Source of the DNA: Epiperipatus broadwayi
Lineage: Eukaryota; Onychophora; Udeonychophora; Euonychophora; Peripatidae
DNA length: 64,000 nt
Direction of reading: 5' to 3'
Assembly: GCA_028023455.1 (NCBI GenBank)
Contig: JAQFVV010013325.1
Span: 1-64,000, forward strand
Shown here piece after piece: positions 13,101-24,711 of the stretch. Each line of letters begins with the position of its first letter. The first letter of the stretch is position 1. A program made the position numbers and the translations under genes. The notes under the pieces were generated by a model. It was given only the letters and a program-made list of their open reading frames with translations, did not search any database and was not told where the DNA came from.

Positions 13101-14671
13101 TGATCTGTCAGAATAATGAATCATCGACAAAATTAAAACTAATAATTATCAATGGACATTATGATTAATAATTATTTATGTATTTCTTATATTAAATAAC
13201 TTAAGAGTTAGATTGGACTTTGATTCCCATGTATGTTTTAACATAATATATGGATAGTTCCCCCTCTCAAAACAATGTCAGGTGATGATGATCACAATTA
13301 AAAATTTCACTATCTTTTAATAATAAACCGTAATATCCATAGAGAACATCCATGAATAAAAGATTTAAAAAAACAAAAAAACACAACTCAACCTAGCAAG
13401 TATTACCTTCAAGATAAATAATAGATTTAATTATAATTTTTTAAAACAAAGTCCCTTTTCAAACTTGTGCAGTTGGGTTATATTGGCTCATCAAATAAAT
13501 AAAATTTATATATGTGGAACAAAATAGGATAAATATTAAATAAAGCTGCACAAATATATATCTACATTCTCACATGAAATAAATGTTAGAAAATACATTA
13601 AGATAATATTGAGTTATAAAGAATTAGCAAATACTCTTAAAAGAAAATGGTAGACCTAGAATGATGATGAAGTCAGAAAATTACTATATAAAAGCTTTGC
13701 TAAACCTTATTTAAAATTATAGTGGGAATTTACAGATTATCCCTGGATCTTGTGGATGACATTTATGGACAGATCTACTTCTCTCTGGTGCTGTCTCATG
13801 TTACAAGCAGGGAGCAATATTGGTCTGTCGGCAATCAAAGTTGGCATTCAAATGACCATCTTACCTGACTAGTCAGATAAAAAGAGCATTATGGCATGAG
13901 GTAGCAGATGGCCTCCAAGAGGTATGGAGAAAGGTGGTTAGCTTTCCTCTACTCACTGTACATGTTCAGGATCTACTTGACATGGTTTACATTGAACTCT
14001 CTCCTAAAAGTTTTTACTATTTAACTTTCTTTTGTCTTTGTCCCATTTTTATGTCTTTCCTTAATCCTTTTATGAATGTATTCTCTTTATTTGCCTGTGG
14101 ATATCCCAGTAATACATTATTTAACTATACATTAGTTTTTGTTTAATGCAGATATAAAAAACTGATAAGGCCCGAGATACTTTTTTAAAATATATTTTAG
14201 ATTTTGAAATAGATTTGCAGATACAAATAAACAAAGAAATTCATTAGCAGTTTAATTAGAATCTTATTTTTCTTTCTTTTTTAAATTGGTGAAAGTAATT
14301 TGAAATTAGATAATGGATTACTTTTGCTTGGTAACAACCTCTTAAGAGTATCTTGAATCTTCTAAGACCATTATATAATAAATAGAATTAATTGTATATA
14401 TAAAAACAAATATAATTTTCACCAAAAATCTTAATAAGATTATTGATTTGTATACATATATGTTGCTTATGCTACTGTTAACTTTTACAATATGCATTAA
14501 AATAATTTGTTAATAATTATAATCAAAGTGTGTGTATTAGCACATACATACAATGAATGCTGCCTTTCAAACCCTGTAGGTGTTTAGCATAAAGTTCAGT
14601 GTGATTAGACATCAACTGCTTCATACTTCCTCACTTAGGGGTGATGATAAAAAAAAAATCAAAAAAATGTG
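10109..14671. other. Anonymous AT-rich intergenic DNA
   Basis: No gene is supported. Long frames here (for example 11451-11672 minus and 13934-14146 plus) are hydrophobic, low-complexity translations of AT-rich DNA. Patches of more balanced composition at about 11750-11910, 12820-12960 and 13710-13990 may be old repeat copies but have no match elsewhere in the window. A short (AAT)n run lies near 12673-12690. Confidence 0.6.
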
Positions 14672-14745
14672 TTTCAGTTGTATAAGATGGATTGGATAGA
14701 TGTATCAAGCTTAAAAGTCTGTGTTCAAATCTCTTTTAATTACAT
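14672..14745 (+). repeat. tRNA-like (B-box-bearing) relic
   Basis: This stretch resembles the minus-strand insert at 17684-17797: both have CAGTTGTAT(T/A)AGAT, then AGCTTAAAAGTCTG, then GTTCAAATC. The last block is a pol III B-box/T-loop signature and the first resembles a D-arm/A-box. No clean cloverleaf closes. It is most likely a relic of a tRNA-derived SINE or tRNA pseudogene. Confidence 0.4.
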
Positions 14746-16150
14746 TATGTTCAGTATAGACAACATACTTGTAGTTAAATATTATATATGTAACAAATAT
14801 TTTCATATGAATAGTATGCATATATAAATTAAAATTATAATACTGATGAAAGTTTTAAACAATAATAATATAGTTATTAATAATAAGTTGTGGGGACATT
14901 ATTATATATAATGTACTTAGTGTGTTGTATCATTCATTCATTAAAAAAATAAGAATTGAAAACACTTATTTTTCCAAATTTTTCTTTTTTAAATAAAGTG
15001 AATAGTAAACTATGTGAGTTTGTTTCTGGTCAATGTTTTTTTTCAATAACATTTTTCTCTTATAAAAACATAATAGTAGTATTTTTTTCTCTTTCAACTA
15101 CATCTAAGATGGTATCAACTTTAACTTTTCTAAAATTTTATAAAATTTTTAGCATTATGCTTAGAAAATATTATGTAAAACACTGCATATCTAATTCAAA
15201 AAGGATACTGAAAAAGGAATGAAATGTATGTGCTTTCAATATAAACCTAAGAAATTTAATTAAATTAATAAACACAATCATGTACACAACTTAAATATTG
15301 TAAAATTTATTTACAAATTATGTTTTTTTAAATGTGATCACATGATGTTTAGAGTTGTAAAAATAGCAACTCATGTATCGTAAAATGTATTTGTAAATTT
15401 TAATGTTTTTTGTTTATTTATATATAATTTTTGTTTATATTTTTTGTGCATAGTGATAAATGAAGTCATGTGTATTGATTCAATGTAGTTTGCAATTTCC
15501 CTGAAAAACAAAATTAGATATAGGAGGCCTTTAATTAATTTAATTTTAATATTTATTAATTAAACTAAAAAAATAGTAGCAATCTTTATTGTATCTGATG
15601 TTCTGTATTATCAATTTTGATATGATATTTATAACCTTGTTATGCAGAAGTTTAACTAGTTTTATTGCATCTATTGCTTTATATTGTAGCTCTTTTATTA
15701 GAGTTAATTTTTATTTGTTGCAAGGTTTGCTTTCTATAGTTCAATTGATTCTAAGAAATTTAGAACAATTTGTGTGGATAAGCAGGAATTAATCATCTTT
15801 CAAGTGAAATTTTATATAAATAGTCTGGATAGATAAATCACTGAGTTGTATTACTTGTATATTGTAAAATAATTTCACATATGATCATTAGCATTAAAAG
15901 CCTCCTTCAAAAACCTAAAAGTTTTTGTATGCAAGACTAGTCTATATTAGGTTTGCTCTAGAGAACTGACTTTAGATAGAATTGTCTGGTGACCAAGTAA
16001 ACCATGAATTAATGACCACCTAAATCATGATTAAAAGAAATCTTCAAAAGTTGGCAGAAATCTCAACTTTAGCATAAATACAGCTGTATTATCTGCATCA
16101 GTAATGATTTACATATAAAAGCCAAGGATCCTTCATTAGATATATAAACC
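14746..16150. other. Anonymous AT-rich DNA
   Basis: No supportable feature. The 88-codon plus frame at 14956-15222 and the 67-codon frame at 15589-15792 are Phe/Ile/Leu/Ser-rich, without motif or neighbour support. Confidence 0.55.
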
Positions 16151-16159
16151 ACCTACTTC

Positions 16160-16925
16160 ATATGAACATAAATATATTAAGCAATGTCCACAATTCCACA
16201 TATTTTTTAAAATCATACAAATAAACTACAATGAAAGACAAGTGATACCCAAGATGCATTTTGTGCTGAACCAGCACTCATCAGTTGGCCCAGATCACCA
16301 TCTCTCATATCTCTCTCTATTATATGAAGTTTATTTATCTATAGTAAATTGTTGTATTTTTGTTTACATGTGTCAAACTTATTCCATATACAGTTTTGAT
16401 GCTACCCACTTCAGATAAATATAGTAATGATTATATTTAATCATTTACTAAACTAGAGATTGTCTATATAACAGATTATTAACTTTAAACCTTAGTTAAA
16501 AATTAAAGTATCTGATTTTTAAAAAATTAAATACACATACACATGAAGTTATTTACATTACTTTTTCCCATGTCTAATATCTTTATAAATATATTAAGTA
16601 ATGTCCATACTTGCACACATTCCTTTAAAAGCATATATATATATAAATATGCAATAAAAGACCAATCACTACCAAGATGCATTTTGTGTTGAATCAGTAC
16701 TCATCAGTTGGCCCAGGTCACTATATCTCAAATATAATTCTATTATATGAAGAGGATTTATCAATAATAAATTGCTTCATTTTAATTTACAATTGTCAAA
16801 CTCACTCCACCTACAATTCTGACATCTCATCCACTTCAGATAAATACAATAGTGATTACCACTCATCATTTACTAAACTAGAGAACCTCTAGCACAGATA
16901 TAAATTTTAAACTACATTTAAAGAC
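16160..16925. repeat. Diverged tandem duplication sharing a motif with the TIR element
   Basis: Two copies of roughly 370-410 bp (about 16160-16490 and 16575-16925) match in order: TAAATATATTAAG(C/T)AATGTCCA, CAAGATGCATTTTGTG, CATCAGTTGGCCCAG and TCATTTACTAAACTAGAGA. The central block (GATGCATTTTGTGCTGAACC then AGCACTCATCAGTTGG) also resembles the inverted-repeat arms at 20590-20640, so this pair may be a decayed relative of the element at 20481-22913. Confidence 0.65.
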
Positions 16926-17683
16926 TAATATATCTGATTTATTTTTATTAAACACACACAGAGTTATGAAAAAAGAAAGCTCTGAAATATATATTGTAAC
17001 TTTACATTTAGACTATCCTAATTGTCAAGAATAGCTAAAAACTATATAAAATATTTATTAGCTTTATTTTATGGTTATGCAAAGTAAATTCCCCCTGTCA
17101 TTGGTTAGACAGCAAATAATATAGTCAAAATTAAGTTAAAAAGTCTCTCATGTTATTGCCTAAAGAAATTATAATTTTAAAGAGGAATTTAAAGATGTTT
17201 TCCAAGCAGATTTAGCTAATCAATGCATATAAAATACTTGTATCTGTATTTTAATTTTTTTTTGTTTAAAAAGCGCAATTGTATTTTATAGACAAATAGA
17301 AGAAAAAACACTCATACACAAAATAAATATTTTATAAAGAGATACAGAATAGGACTATAAATCAAACATAATAATATACAATATTTTAAAAATAAGATAA
17401 TTATAGTTAAAATTACATTGACTTAAAATTGTAAAACACACAATTCATTTAAAATATATGTGTGCTGCATGAAATTTTGTCTAAATCTGGACAATTTATA
17501 AGTGTAAATTGGTATTTATCTTGTTCAATTAGCAAGTATTTATTGAAGGAATTGGTAAATTAAGTTATATATTTACTACTGTAATTTAATTAAAAGTTAA
17601 TTTAAAATTAATTAGATAAATATCTGAGAGCTTTAAGGAAATTAATGTAATATATTGTGTACTTATTTATTAAATAAATGATT
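16926..17683. other. Anonymous AT-rich DNA
   Basis: No coding or structured feature recognised. Confidence 0.5.
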
Positions 17684-17812
17684 AGGAGGGATTTGAACTC
17701 AGACTTTTAAGCTCCTTTTATTCATTCACTCTATCTAATACAACTGATACAAATCCCTCCTAATTATATTTAGATTAGTATATATACTATACTTATATTA
17801 AATAAATGATTG
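17669..17812 (-). mobile_element. Short tRNA-like insertion with 15-bp direct repeats
   Basis: A roughly 114-bp segment (17684-17797) is bracketed by perfect 15-bp direct repeats ATTAAATAAATGATT (17669-17683 and 17798-17812), which look like a target-site duplication. Inside, the minus strand has a D-arm-like CAGTTGTATTAGATAGAG and a B-box GAGTTCAAATCCC. A perfect 15-bp inverted pair, ATTAGGAGGGATTTG at 17682-17696 and its complement at 17751-17765, could close a long stem. The T-stem does not pair properly, so I do not call a functional tRNA. Confidence 0.5.
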
Positions 17813-18560
17813 TAATATTATTTTATTTCCAGTCTAAAAATTGCCATTTTATATCAAGCCTTGACAATTTTCAATCATCTGCCTTAACTTTACAGTTATC
17901 TAATCTTTCTTGTAAAAACATAAAAATAGAAAAGCATAGTGAGAAATGTTAGCTAATTAAGGTATCAAGTGACCAAAAAGTATAAATAGTAGTGCTTGGA
18001 AAATCCAGTTACGTAAAATTTTAGTGCATTCAAAATATAGGCAAATTAAAATTTTATGCTAGCCATTTTGACAGCATGCTTCATGATGAGTGAGTAGATG
18101 AACTCAGTCTAGCCATTTTGTCTAGCTTCACAAAAATGACTTCTCCTTGAACTGACAAGAATAAAAAACAATTACCAAAGGATTATAACTAAATGCTATT
18201 TCAGAAACATTTTATTTATTGCTTTCAACTTTTAATAAAAACTTTATAAAATTTCTTACTTGTTGCTTATAAAAATTTCCACCAAATTGCTTGCCTCTTT
18301 AATTCAAATAAGTGTGAAACAATTTCTAGAGAGAGCCAAGGACTCCAGTTAACTCTGTTTCTGGCTCCCCATTTCATTCCCTTTTTCCTAGTTTAGGAAA
18401 TTAAAGTTCTCTAAAACTATCCATATTAAAAAGGGGAGTTTCTTACCTCTCTTTTCATATACAAGCTATATCAACAATGTAATCATTAAGTAAAAATAAC
18501 TTTTATAAAAACGCTTTGCAAATATATGGCAGCCATTGAAATTACAAAAGATTTCTACAG
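17813..18560. other. Anonymous AT-rich DNA
   Basis: Nothing recognisable as a gene or repeat. Confidence 0.5.
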
Positions 18561-18564
18561 AGAT

Positions 18565-19650
18565 TTTACCTTTTAATGAAAATTTTCATTTCACTTAATT
18601 TTGTTGAATGAATGAGAGAATCTGGTTGTTGGGAGGACCTCCAGGGAGCTAAATCCTAGTTTTTTGAGGAGGGGTCTGGGATTAGGGTGCTGTAGTGATC
18701 ATTACCAATGTTGGTTTTTCTCATTCACAAGATAGGGAAAATAACGTTACTTATGACGATTTCTTAACGTTATCGTCATGAATCATTTTATCCATGTATT
18801 ATTGCGAAATAAGTTGCAGTTTGGCCTCATGATTCTAATTGCAAGTGATTCACATTATTTAATTTTATTACTTCCAATGTTGTTATTGATAGGGCTGGTC
18901 TTTTGCTGTTCATGTGATTTTCATGATGGATTAGAATGGTTTTTGGCAGAGACTATTTGAAACTTGGATTATTTTCCTTGTTCTCCATAATTTTTCCATA
19001 ATTTTTCAAAAGTATTCGGGATTGCTCTCTCATGAAGATATTCGAGGCCACTTGGAAGAACTGAACAGTAGATTGATTTAGTCGTATTTTATGTTATCTC
19101 CAAGTTTTTTCCTATTTCTCAAATTATCTACTGCAAATTGGATTTCTCAACATTGTACTCCTAAAACATTATTCATATTTAAATTCTAGACTTTACAAAT
19201 AATGCCTAATTGTACCTTTTAATTAAAATTTTCTTTAAACTTAATTTTGCTGATTTAATGAGAGAGTCTAGTTGTTGGGAGGGGCCCCAGAGTCTAAATC
19301 ATGGTTCTTTTGAGGGGGAGGGCTTGGATGAGGATGCTGTGGAGATCATTACTAACGTTGATTTTCTCATTCCCAAGAAAGAAAAAAACGCTATTCATAG
19401 CTATAATTTAGCGTTATTGTTATAAACGATTTTATCCAAGTATTATTGCAAAGTAAGCTGTTTGGCCTAATGATTTTAATTGCAAGTGATTCACTCTATT
19501 TAAATTTATTATTTCCAATGTTGTTATCTTCAAATGTTTTCCTATTCTCAACTTATCTATCAAAAATTGGATTTCTCAATATTGTACTCCTAAAATGCTA
19601 CTCATATTTAAACTCTAGACTTTACAAATAATCCCTAATTGTAACATTCA
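18565..19650. repeat. Diverged tandem duplication (two units) with a conserved hairpin
   Basis: Unit 1 (about 18565-19215) and unit 2 (about 19214-19650) align from ACCTTTTAAT(G/T)AAAATTTTC through a G-rich block to CTTTACAAATAATNCCTAATTG. Unit 2 lacks a middle piece of about 200 bp. Each unit carries a 7-bp stem at the same place (near 18740-18770 and 19388-19420): AACGTTA/TAACGTT in unit 1 and AACGCTA/TAGCGTT in unit 2, so the fifth pair changes from T-A to C-G. The short plus frames inside are not conserved as protein. Confidence 0.7.
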
Positions 19651-20480
19651 TTTGTCTTTATTGATTAATCATCTCATGGATTAATGCTTTGAGTTTCCAT
19701 GGGTTGATCAATTTCTGAAAATGCTATGAACAAAAAAATTCAGTGTGCCATTTCAAATCTCCATATTACACTATGTAAACCAATATTTATCTTGTAAAAC
19801 ATTTATACTCAATAAAGTCTCTCTTTTATAAAAAAAACAACTCTCTTCAATTTGAATGAAGTAGCTTATTTCTTCATTTAAATAATTGTAAAATAATGTA
19901 TCAAAACTATGAATTATCTCATCATGGATTAGTGAAAAAATAACTTTAAATAAGTTTAAATTCACGTATACAGTCATAAAATTCAAGGTTTAGATAAAAT
20001 GTGGAGTTATAAATGAAAATCAATGGAGTTAATGCATTTATGGATTGTAATTTATTTGCTTAATCATATCAAATATAAAACAACTGGAACTATATAGCAA
20101 AATGGATTAAGAATCTGTAAACCAAAGGATCAATATTGTACTGCTAATAAAACAAGTAATAAACATAAATTTGTTTTCAATAGATTAAACCGCTTCTATT
20201 TTATATGATAAACTACAATTCATCATCAATGCTTTAAGAGTGTATTATGGATTATAGCTGCCACAGTATTATTAAATATTGCAAATGTCAACATTATCAG
20301 CAAACATCCTAAATGGAGTGTGCTAAAAATACATTCATAATCGAATTACCAAATGAGCCTAATGAATTTTTATGAAATCATAATATTAAACTCCAATAAA
20401 GATTAAAACTCACAAAAAAGAATTATCTTATGCTTATACTAACTGAAATACAGGCTTATTATATACCTGTATCAATATAT
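19651..20480. other. Anonymous AT-rich DNA left of the TIR element
   Basis: No gene supported; the 71-codon minus frame at 19771-19986 lacks recognisable motifs. Confidence 0.5.
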
Positions 20481-20619
20481 GTAATATATAGGGTATATGA
20501 GCACAGACGTTCACATGACCCACCACTCTATCTCATATCACTGATACACTTGAACACATATATGTCAAAAAAATTAATAATCACCAATATGCATATTTCA
20601 TGCTAAACCAGCAATCATT

Positions 20620-20935
20620 AGTTGGTTCAGATTATCATCTCTACACATATATGCAATAAGTGCTCAGATGTATATTAAGATAGCCAATCTTTATACTTTA
20701 ATGGACAGGCTTTAATCCACTCCACACTCCCAACTCTTCAATCATCCATCCACCAATTGGTCCAGATTATCATCTCTACACATATATGCAATAAGTGCTC
20801 AGATATATATTAAGATAGCCAATATTCATACATTAATATACAGGCTTCAATCCAGTCCACACTCCAACTCTTCAACCGACCATCCAAGCCTGTCCATTAA
20901 ATATGAAGATTGGCTATCTTAATATATATCTGAGA
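20620..20935. repeat. Foldback repeat inside the left TIR
   Basis: A unit containing CTCTACACATATATGCAATA and TTAAGATAGCCAAT occurs twice in direct orientation (about 20635-20710 and 20770-20840). Its last part occurs again inverted (ATTGGCTATCTTAA at about 20910), so the segment can fold into a hairpin. This explains the left arm being longer than the right. Confidence 0.7.
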
Positions 20936-21207
20936 ATGGTAGTAGTATGAATACTGAACCCCACTGCTTGATGGCATCGTTTTTTACAAAATGCACATTA
21001 ATATACCATTTTAGCAGCCTTAATTTACAGCTGACACTACAATAGATGTTTTTGAGCCATAACAGGCCACCTAAGGGTGATGTATTCTACGATTACATAA
21101 CTAAATACTATACCCATTGCATTGAGACAGTATTCGTCAAGTGAGCCCTCTTGAACCCTCGCTACTGTCTGATTTAATGGTGGCCATATTTGAAAGAGAC
21201 AAAACTC

Positions 21208-21365
21208 TGCAAAAATTCATTGTTGGAAATTTTTTAGAAAGCATAGTGGAATTAGTATTCCATATTAAAAATTGTCATGTCATCACATCTGCAAAAATTC
21301 ATTGTCGGAATTTTTTTAGAAAGCATAGTGGATTTCGTATTTCATAATAAGGATTGTCATGTCAT
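21208..21365. repeat. Two-copy tandem repeat, unit about 80 bp
   Basis: Two direct copies start TCTGCAAAAATTCATTGT and end ATTGTCATGTCATCACA. A 68-codon plus frame at 21141-21347 runs through both copies but has no recognisable domain and probably arises from the duplication. Confidence 0.75.
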
Positions 21366-21499
21366 CACACACACTTCCCTATGCTTTTGAACTGCACACA
21401 ACTTGAAAAGGTTCTTCTTTTTAGTAGAGTTGTTTCCGATTTCACCTGCAAATACCCGTTTACACATGAATCCATGCGAGAACTGTAAGGGAAGTTGGT

Positions 21500-21620
21500 T
21501 TGAGGCTGCAAAATCCCATTACTTACAACTTTGAAGCTTCCCTGTTATTATTTTATTTGCATGTTACTTTTCTTACAGCTTTGAGGCTTTCCTATTATTT
21601 TATTTGCGTGTTACTTTTGG
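21500..21620. repeat. Two-copy tandem repeat, unit about 55-60 bp
   Basis: Two direct copies contain ACTTTGAAGCTTCCC/GCTTTGAGGCTTTCC and TATTTTATTTGC(A/G)TGTTACTTTT. They lie inside the TIR element and are non-coding. Confidence 0.65.
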
Positions 21621-21959
21621 CTTTTTTTTATGCCACTGAAAATGGGTGTTTTTTTTGTTATTTGTTTTGGTTTACAACTTGTACAAAGTTTCCTTTATTT
21701 TTGATTGAATAAATTATTTTATGGGGAGCTGTTGTTTTTTGTTGTTGTTCACATGATTAGAAAGTAGGTAAGTAATATTTGATAAGTTTCATTAAGTAAT
21801 ATTTTATTATACCAAAATAAAAGAAGTGTTTAAGAGTTTATTCAAAAGGCTCCATCCCAAATATATATATAAAATAATAATAAAGAACTGTGCCGTAACA
21901 TAAGAAAATGTTCAAAAAGAAAATCCGGAAAGAAGTCAATAATTAAAAATCAAAACAAA

Positions 21960-22560
21960 CCTTCCCACCACCCCACCCCACCTCCTCCAGCTTAAAAAAA
22001 GTGTTATTTAAAAACAAACTGTTTATATCTTAATATAGCTGTCTGTAGGTAAAGATTTGAAACAAAAAAATTAAAAAAGCCTCATAATAAATTAACCCCC
22101 AAAAAGAAAGGACGACAGTTCAAAATCAAAACAACCCCTTTCCCCTCTCCCCTCTAAAAAACCAAATGTTTGTTTATTCAAAAGTACCGAATTGTTGAGG
22201 TCTTCAGCAAATCAAAACATCAAACAAAAAAAAAAAGAAAGAAGATAAGTTCAAAACAAACAACCAACCCCACCTCCACCATCTAAAAACAACAAAGTGT
22301 TTGTTACAGTATTTTTGTGTAAACAAACTGACAGAGCGTTAATCTATAATTTCAAAGCAAACCAACAGCCCCCTAACACCATCTAAAAACAAAGTGTTTG
22401 TTTCTTTAAAAAATGAACCAAATAAAAAAACTGGCTGAAAAAATAACTTTAGTTTACAGTTAGTAGATAATTTAAAAACACACCAACACCCATAGACCAT
22501 CTAAAAACAAAGTATTTGGTTATTAAAAAACGAAAAAAAAAACCGGGTGGAATAAAAAAA
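21960..22560. repeat. Degenerate minisatellite inside the TIR element
   Basis: About five irregularly spaced units share a C-rich start (CCACC-type), then ATCTAAAAACAAAGTGTTTG. The best-conserved units are near 22275, 22375 and 22495. The region is strongly A/C-biased on the plus strand, unlike its surroundings. Confidence 0.6.
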
Positions 22561-22913
22561 CTTTGGTGATTTACCATAATATTATGGAAACCAAACAGAC
22601 GGGCCAATTAAAAAAAATAAATTAAAAACCGGTTGACAGACTCCGTGAATGGTATATTGATGTGCATTGGGTAAAAAAAGCGCAATCAAATGTTAAGGTT
22701 CAGTATTCATACTATTACCATTAACACTTATTGCATATATGTGTAGAGATGATAATCTTGACCAACTGATGATAGCTGGTTTAGCATGAAATACGTATAT
22801 AGGAGATTATTTATCTTTTTGACATATATGTATTCAAGTGTATCAGTGATATGAGATAGAGTGGTGAGTGGTGGGTCGTGTGAAAGTCTACGTTCATATA
22901 CTCTATATATTAC

Positions 22914-23908
22914 TTATGCTTATAATACAATATTGATACGTTTATTAAAGTATTACTAGTGAATTTTGAAATGTTGGGATATTATGCAAGTGTAAAGATT
23001 TCTATAGAATAAATTTTAATTGTTCATAACAGTTGGATTACAAACCTATGGATTACTTTAAATAAACTTTGTTATAATATCTAATTATTTAATTATAGTT
23101 ATTATTAGTATAATAAAGAAATAATAAAGGTTTCCAAACTAAAATATAAATGTACAAATAACCACTTTATTAATTTTATTATTTATGATTTTCGGTATGA
23201 TGTACTATAAGATTTACACTGGAACCAGGTTGGATTAGTTGAACTAATTTTTAAATTTATATAAATTTGTAATATTTAATTTATTATGTTTTATTAGTAC
23301 TTAAATTACAGCCTCAGATCCAAAGGAAATTAGTTATTTTAAGTCGGTACTTAGATCTATAATAAATATTTTATGCATAACTCTTATGATTTTTATATTA
23401 ATTTTGAACTGCTATAAAGGCAATAAAGTTTCCTGATATTTAAATAAAGTAAATTATAGTTTGTTAGTAGAGTTATATTCCTAACCAATTATTAAGACTT
23501 GGAATAATATAGAAGCATAGCAAATGATTTCATTAAAGGATATTAAGGTGGAATAAATAAAGCTATGCATTTTTGTATATCATTTAGAATTTCTAAGTAA
23601 TAATTTACTAAGGCTGTAACCTTAGAAATAAGCGTCTGAAAAATACGAAGGTAGGGACCTCTATAGGTCTTAAAACACAAGCTTACGCTATGAAGAAAAG
23701 AGAGAATCCTTCTTTACTTCAACCTACTTTTATATATAAATAGGTGAAGCTGAAGTGTTTTGATCTAAGAGTGTGAAGCTATTCAATACTTCACTAATTA
23801 AGTCCACAATTCTTATAATACATTAATACTCGCGAAATCATACGATTTACAACGAGTCAATGGAAAGATCTTATAGTAAGAAATCTGTTACGATAATTTA
23901 AAGTTGTG
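22914..23908. other. Anonymous AT-rich DNA right of the TIR element
   Basis: No gene or repeat recognised. Confidence 0.5.
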
Positions 23909-23980
23909 ATTATAAATTTTATTAAACGCCCATTATTATATTAAGTAATATAATAATGGGCGTTTAATAAAATTTATAAT
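23909..23980. repeat. Perfect 35-bp inverted repeat (palindrome)
   Basis: Arm 23909-23943 and arm 23946-23980 are exact reverse complements, separated only by AG. The arms include the comparatively GC-rich core AAACGCCCATTATTATA. Symmetry stops sharply at both ends. As RNA this would form a flawless 35-bp hairpin; as DNA it could extrude a cruciform. No flanking duplication is seen. Confidence 0.95.
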
Positions 23981-24179
23981 TTCTAAGTAAATAATTTTAT
24001 TTAATGAAAGAATTGGCCAGTTTTAAAAGCACATATATCTATAAAATTTCCGAAATATATTAATCAGAGTTTATTGTCTCATAATAAAAAATTACAAAAT
24101 AAATTTTATAAAAAATATGGTAATAAATGGAGATGGTTGTGTTCTAAAGAAATGACATCACATAAAAAAAGTTAATTGC

Positions 24180-24391
<212 letters not shown>

Positions 24392-24711
24392 ATTTCAATA
24401 AAGGCTTTATTGATCTCAATGGTTTACATAAGTTTACATGTAGAAAATTTGAAATTTAACATACAATAATAATATTAGGGTAAACACATATAAATGAATT
24501 TAGTGGTTACACTTTGTGATTAATGGACTATAACAATATAAAAAATAAAAAAGCAAAAATAATCAGAGTTCTAAAGTTTGAGGAGCTTATTTAGTTTTGT
24601 CCACATGTCACTTTGAATGTTAGTTGTATGATAGTTTTCTTTGCAGCATTCACAGCATTGATGGTTGTTTTAATTATGACCATGTTGCTGCATATAAGTG
24701 GGGGTTGGTTA

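Larger units (their letters stand above)
20481..22913. mobile_element. Non-autonomous element with long terminal inverted repeats
   Basis: The outer ends are inverted copies. The left end reads GTAATATATAGGGTATATGA and the right end, reverse-complemented, reads GTAATATATAGAGTATATGA. The match continues through GACCCACCACTC, CATATCACTGATACACTTGA and ATTATCATCTCTACACATAT, and further inside through AGTATGAATACTGAACC. The right arm is about 267 bp (22647-22913). The left arm spans 20481-21014 because it carries extra internal copies. No transposase frame is present. A shared GTATCAATAT lies outside both ends, so the true termini may be 15-27 bp further out. Superfamily not assigned. Confidence 0.75.

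Noticed and set aside
17684-17797. Functional tRNA gene
   Set aside because: The T-stem and a normal acceptor/anticodon arrangement do not form; it looks like a relic or SINE.
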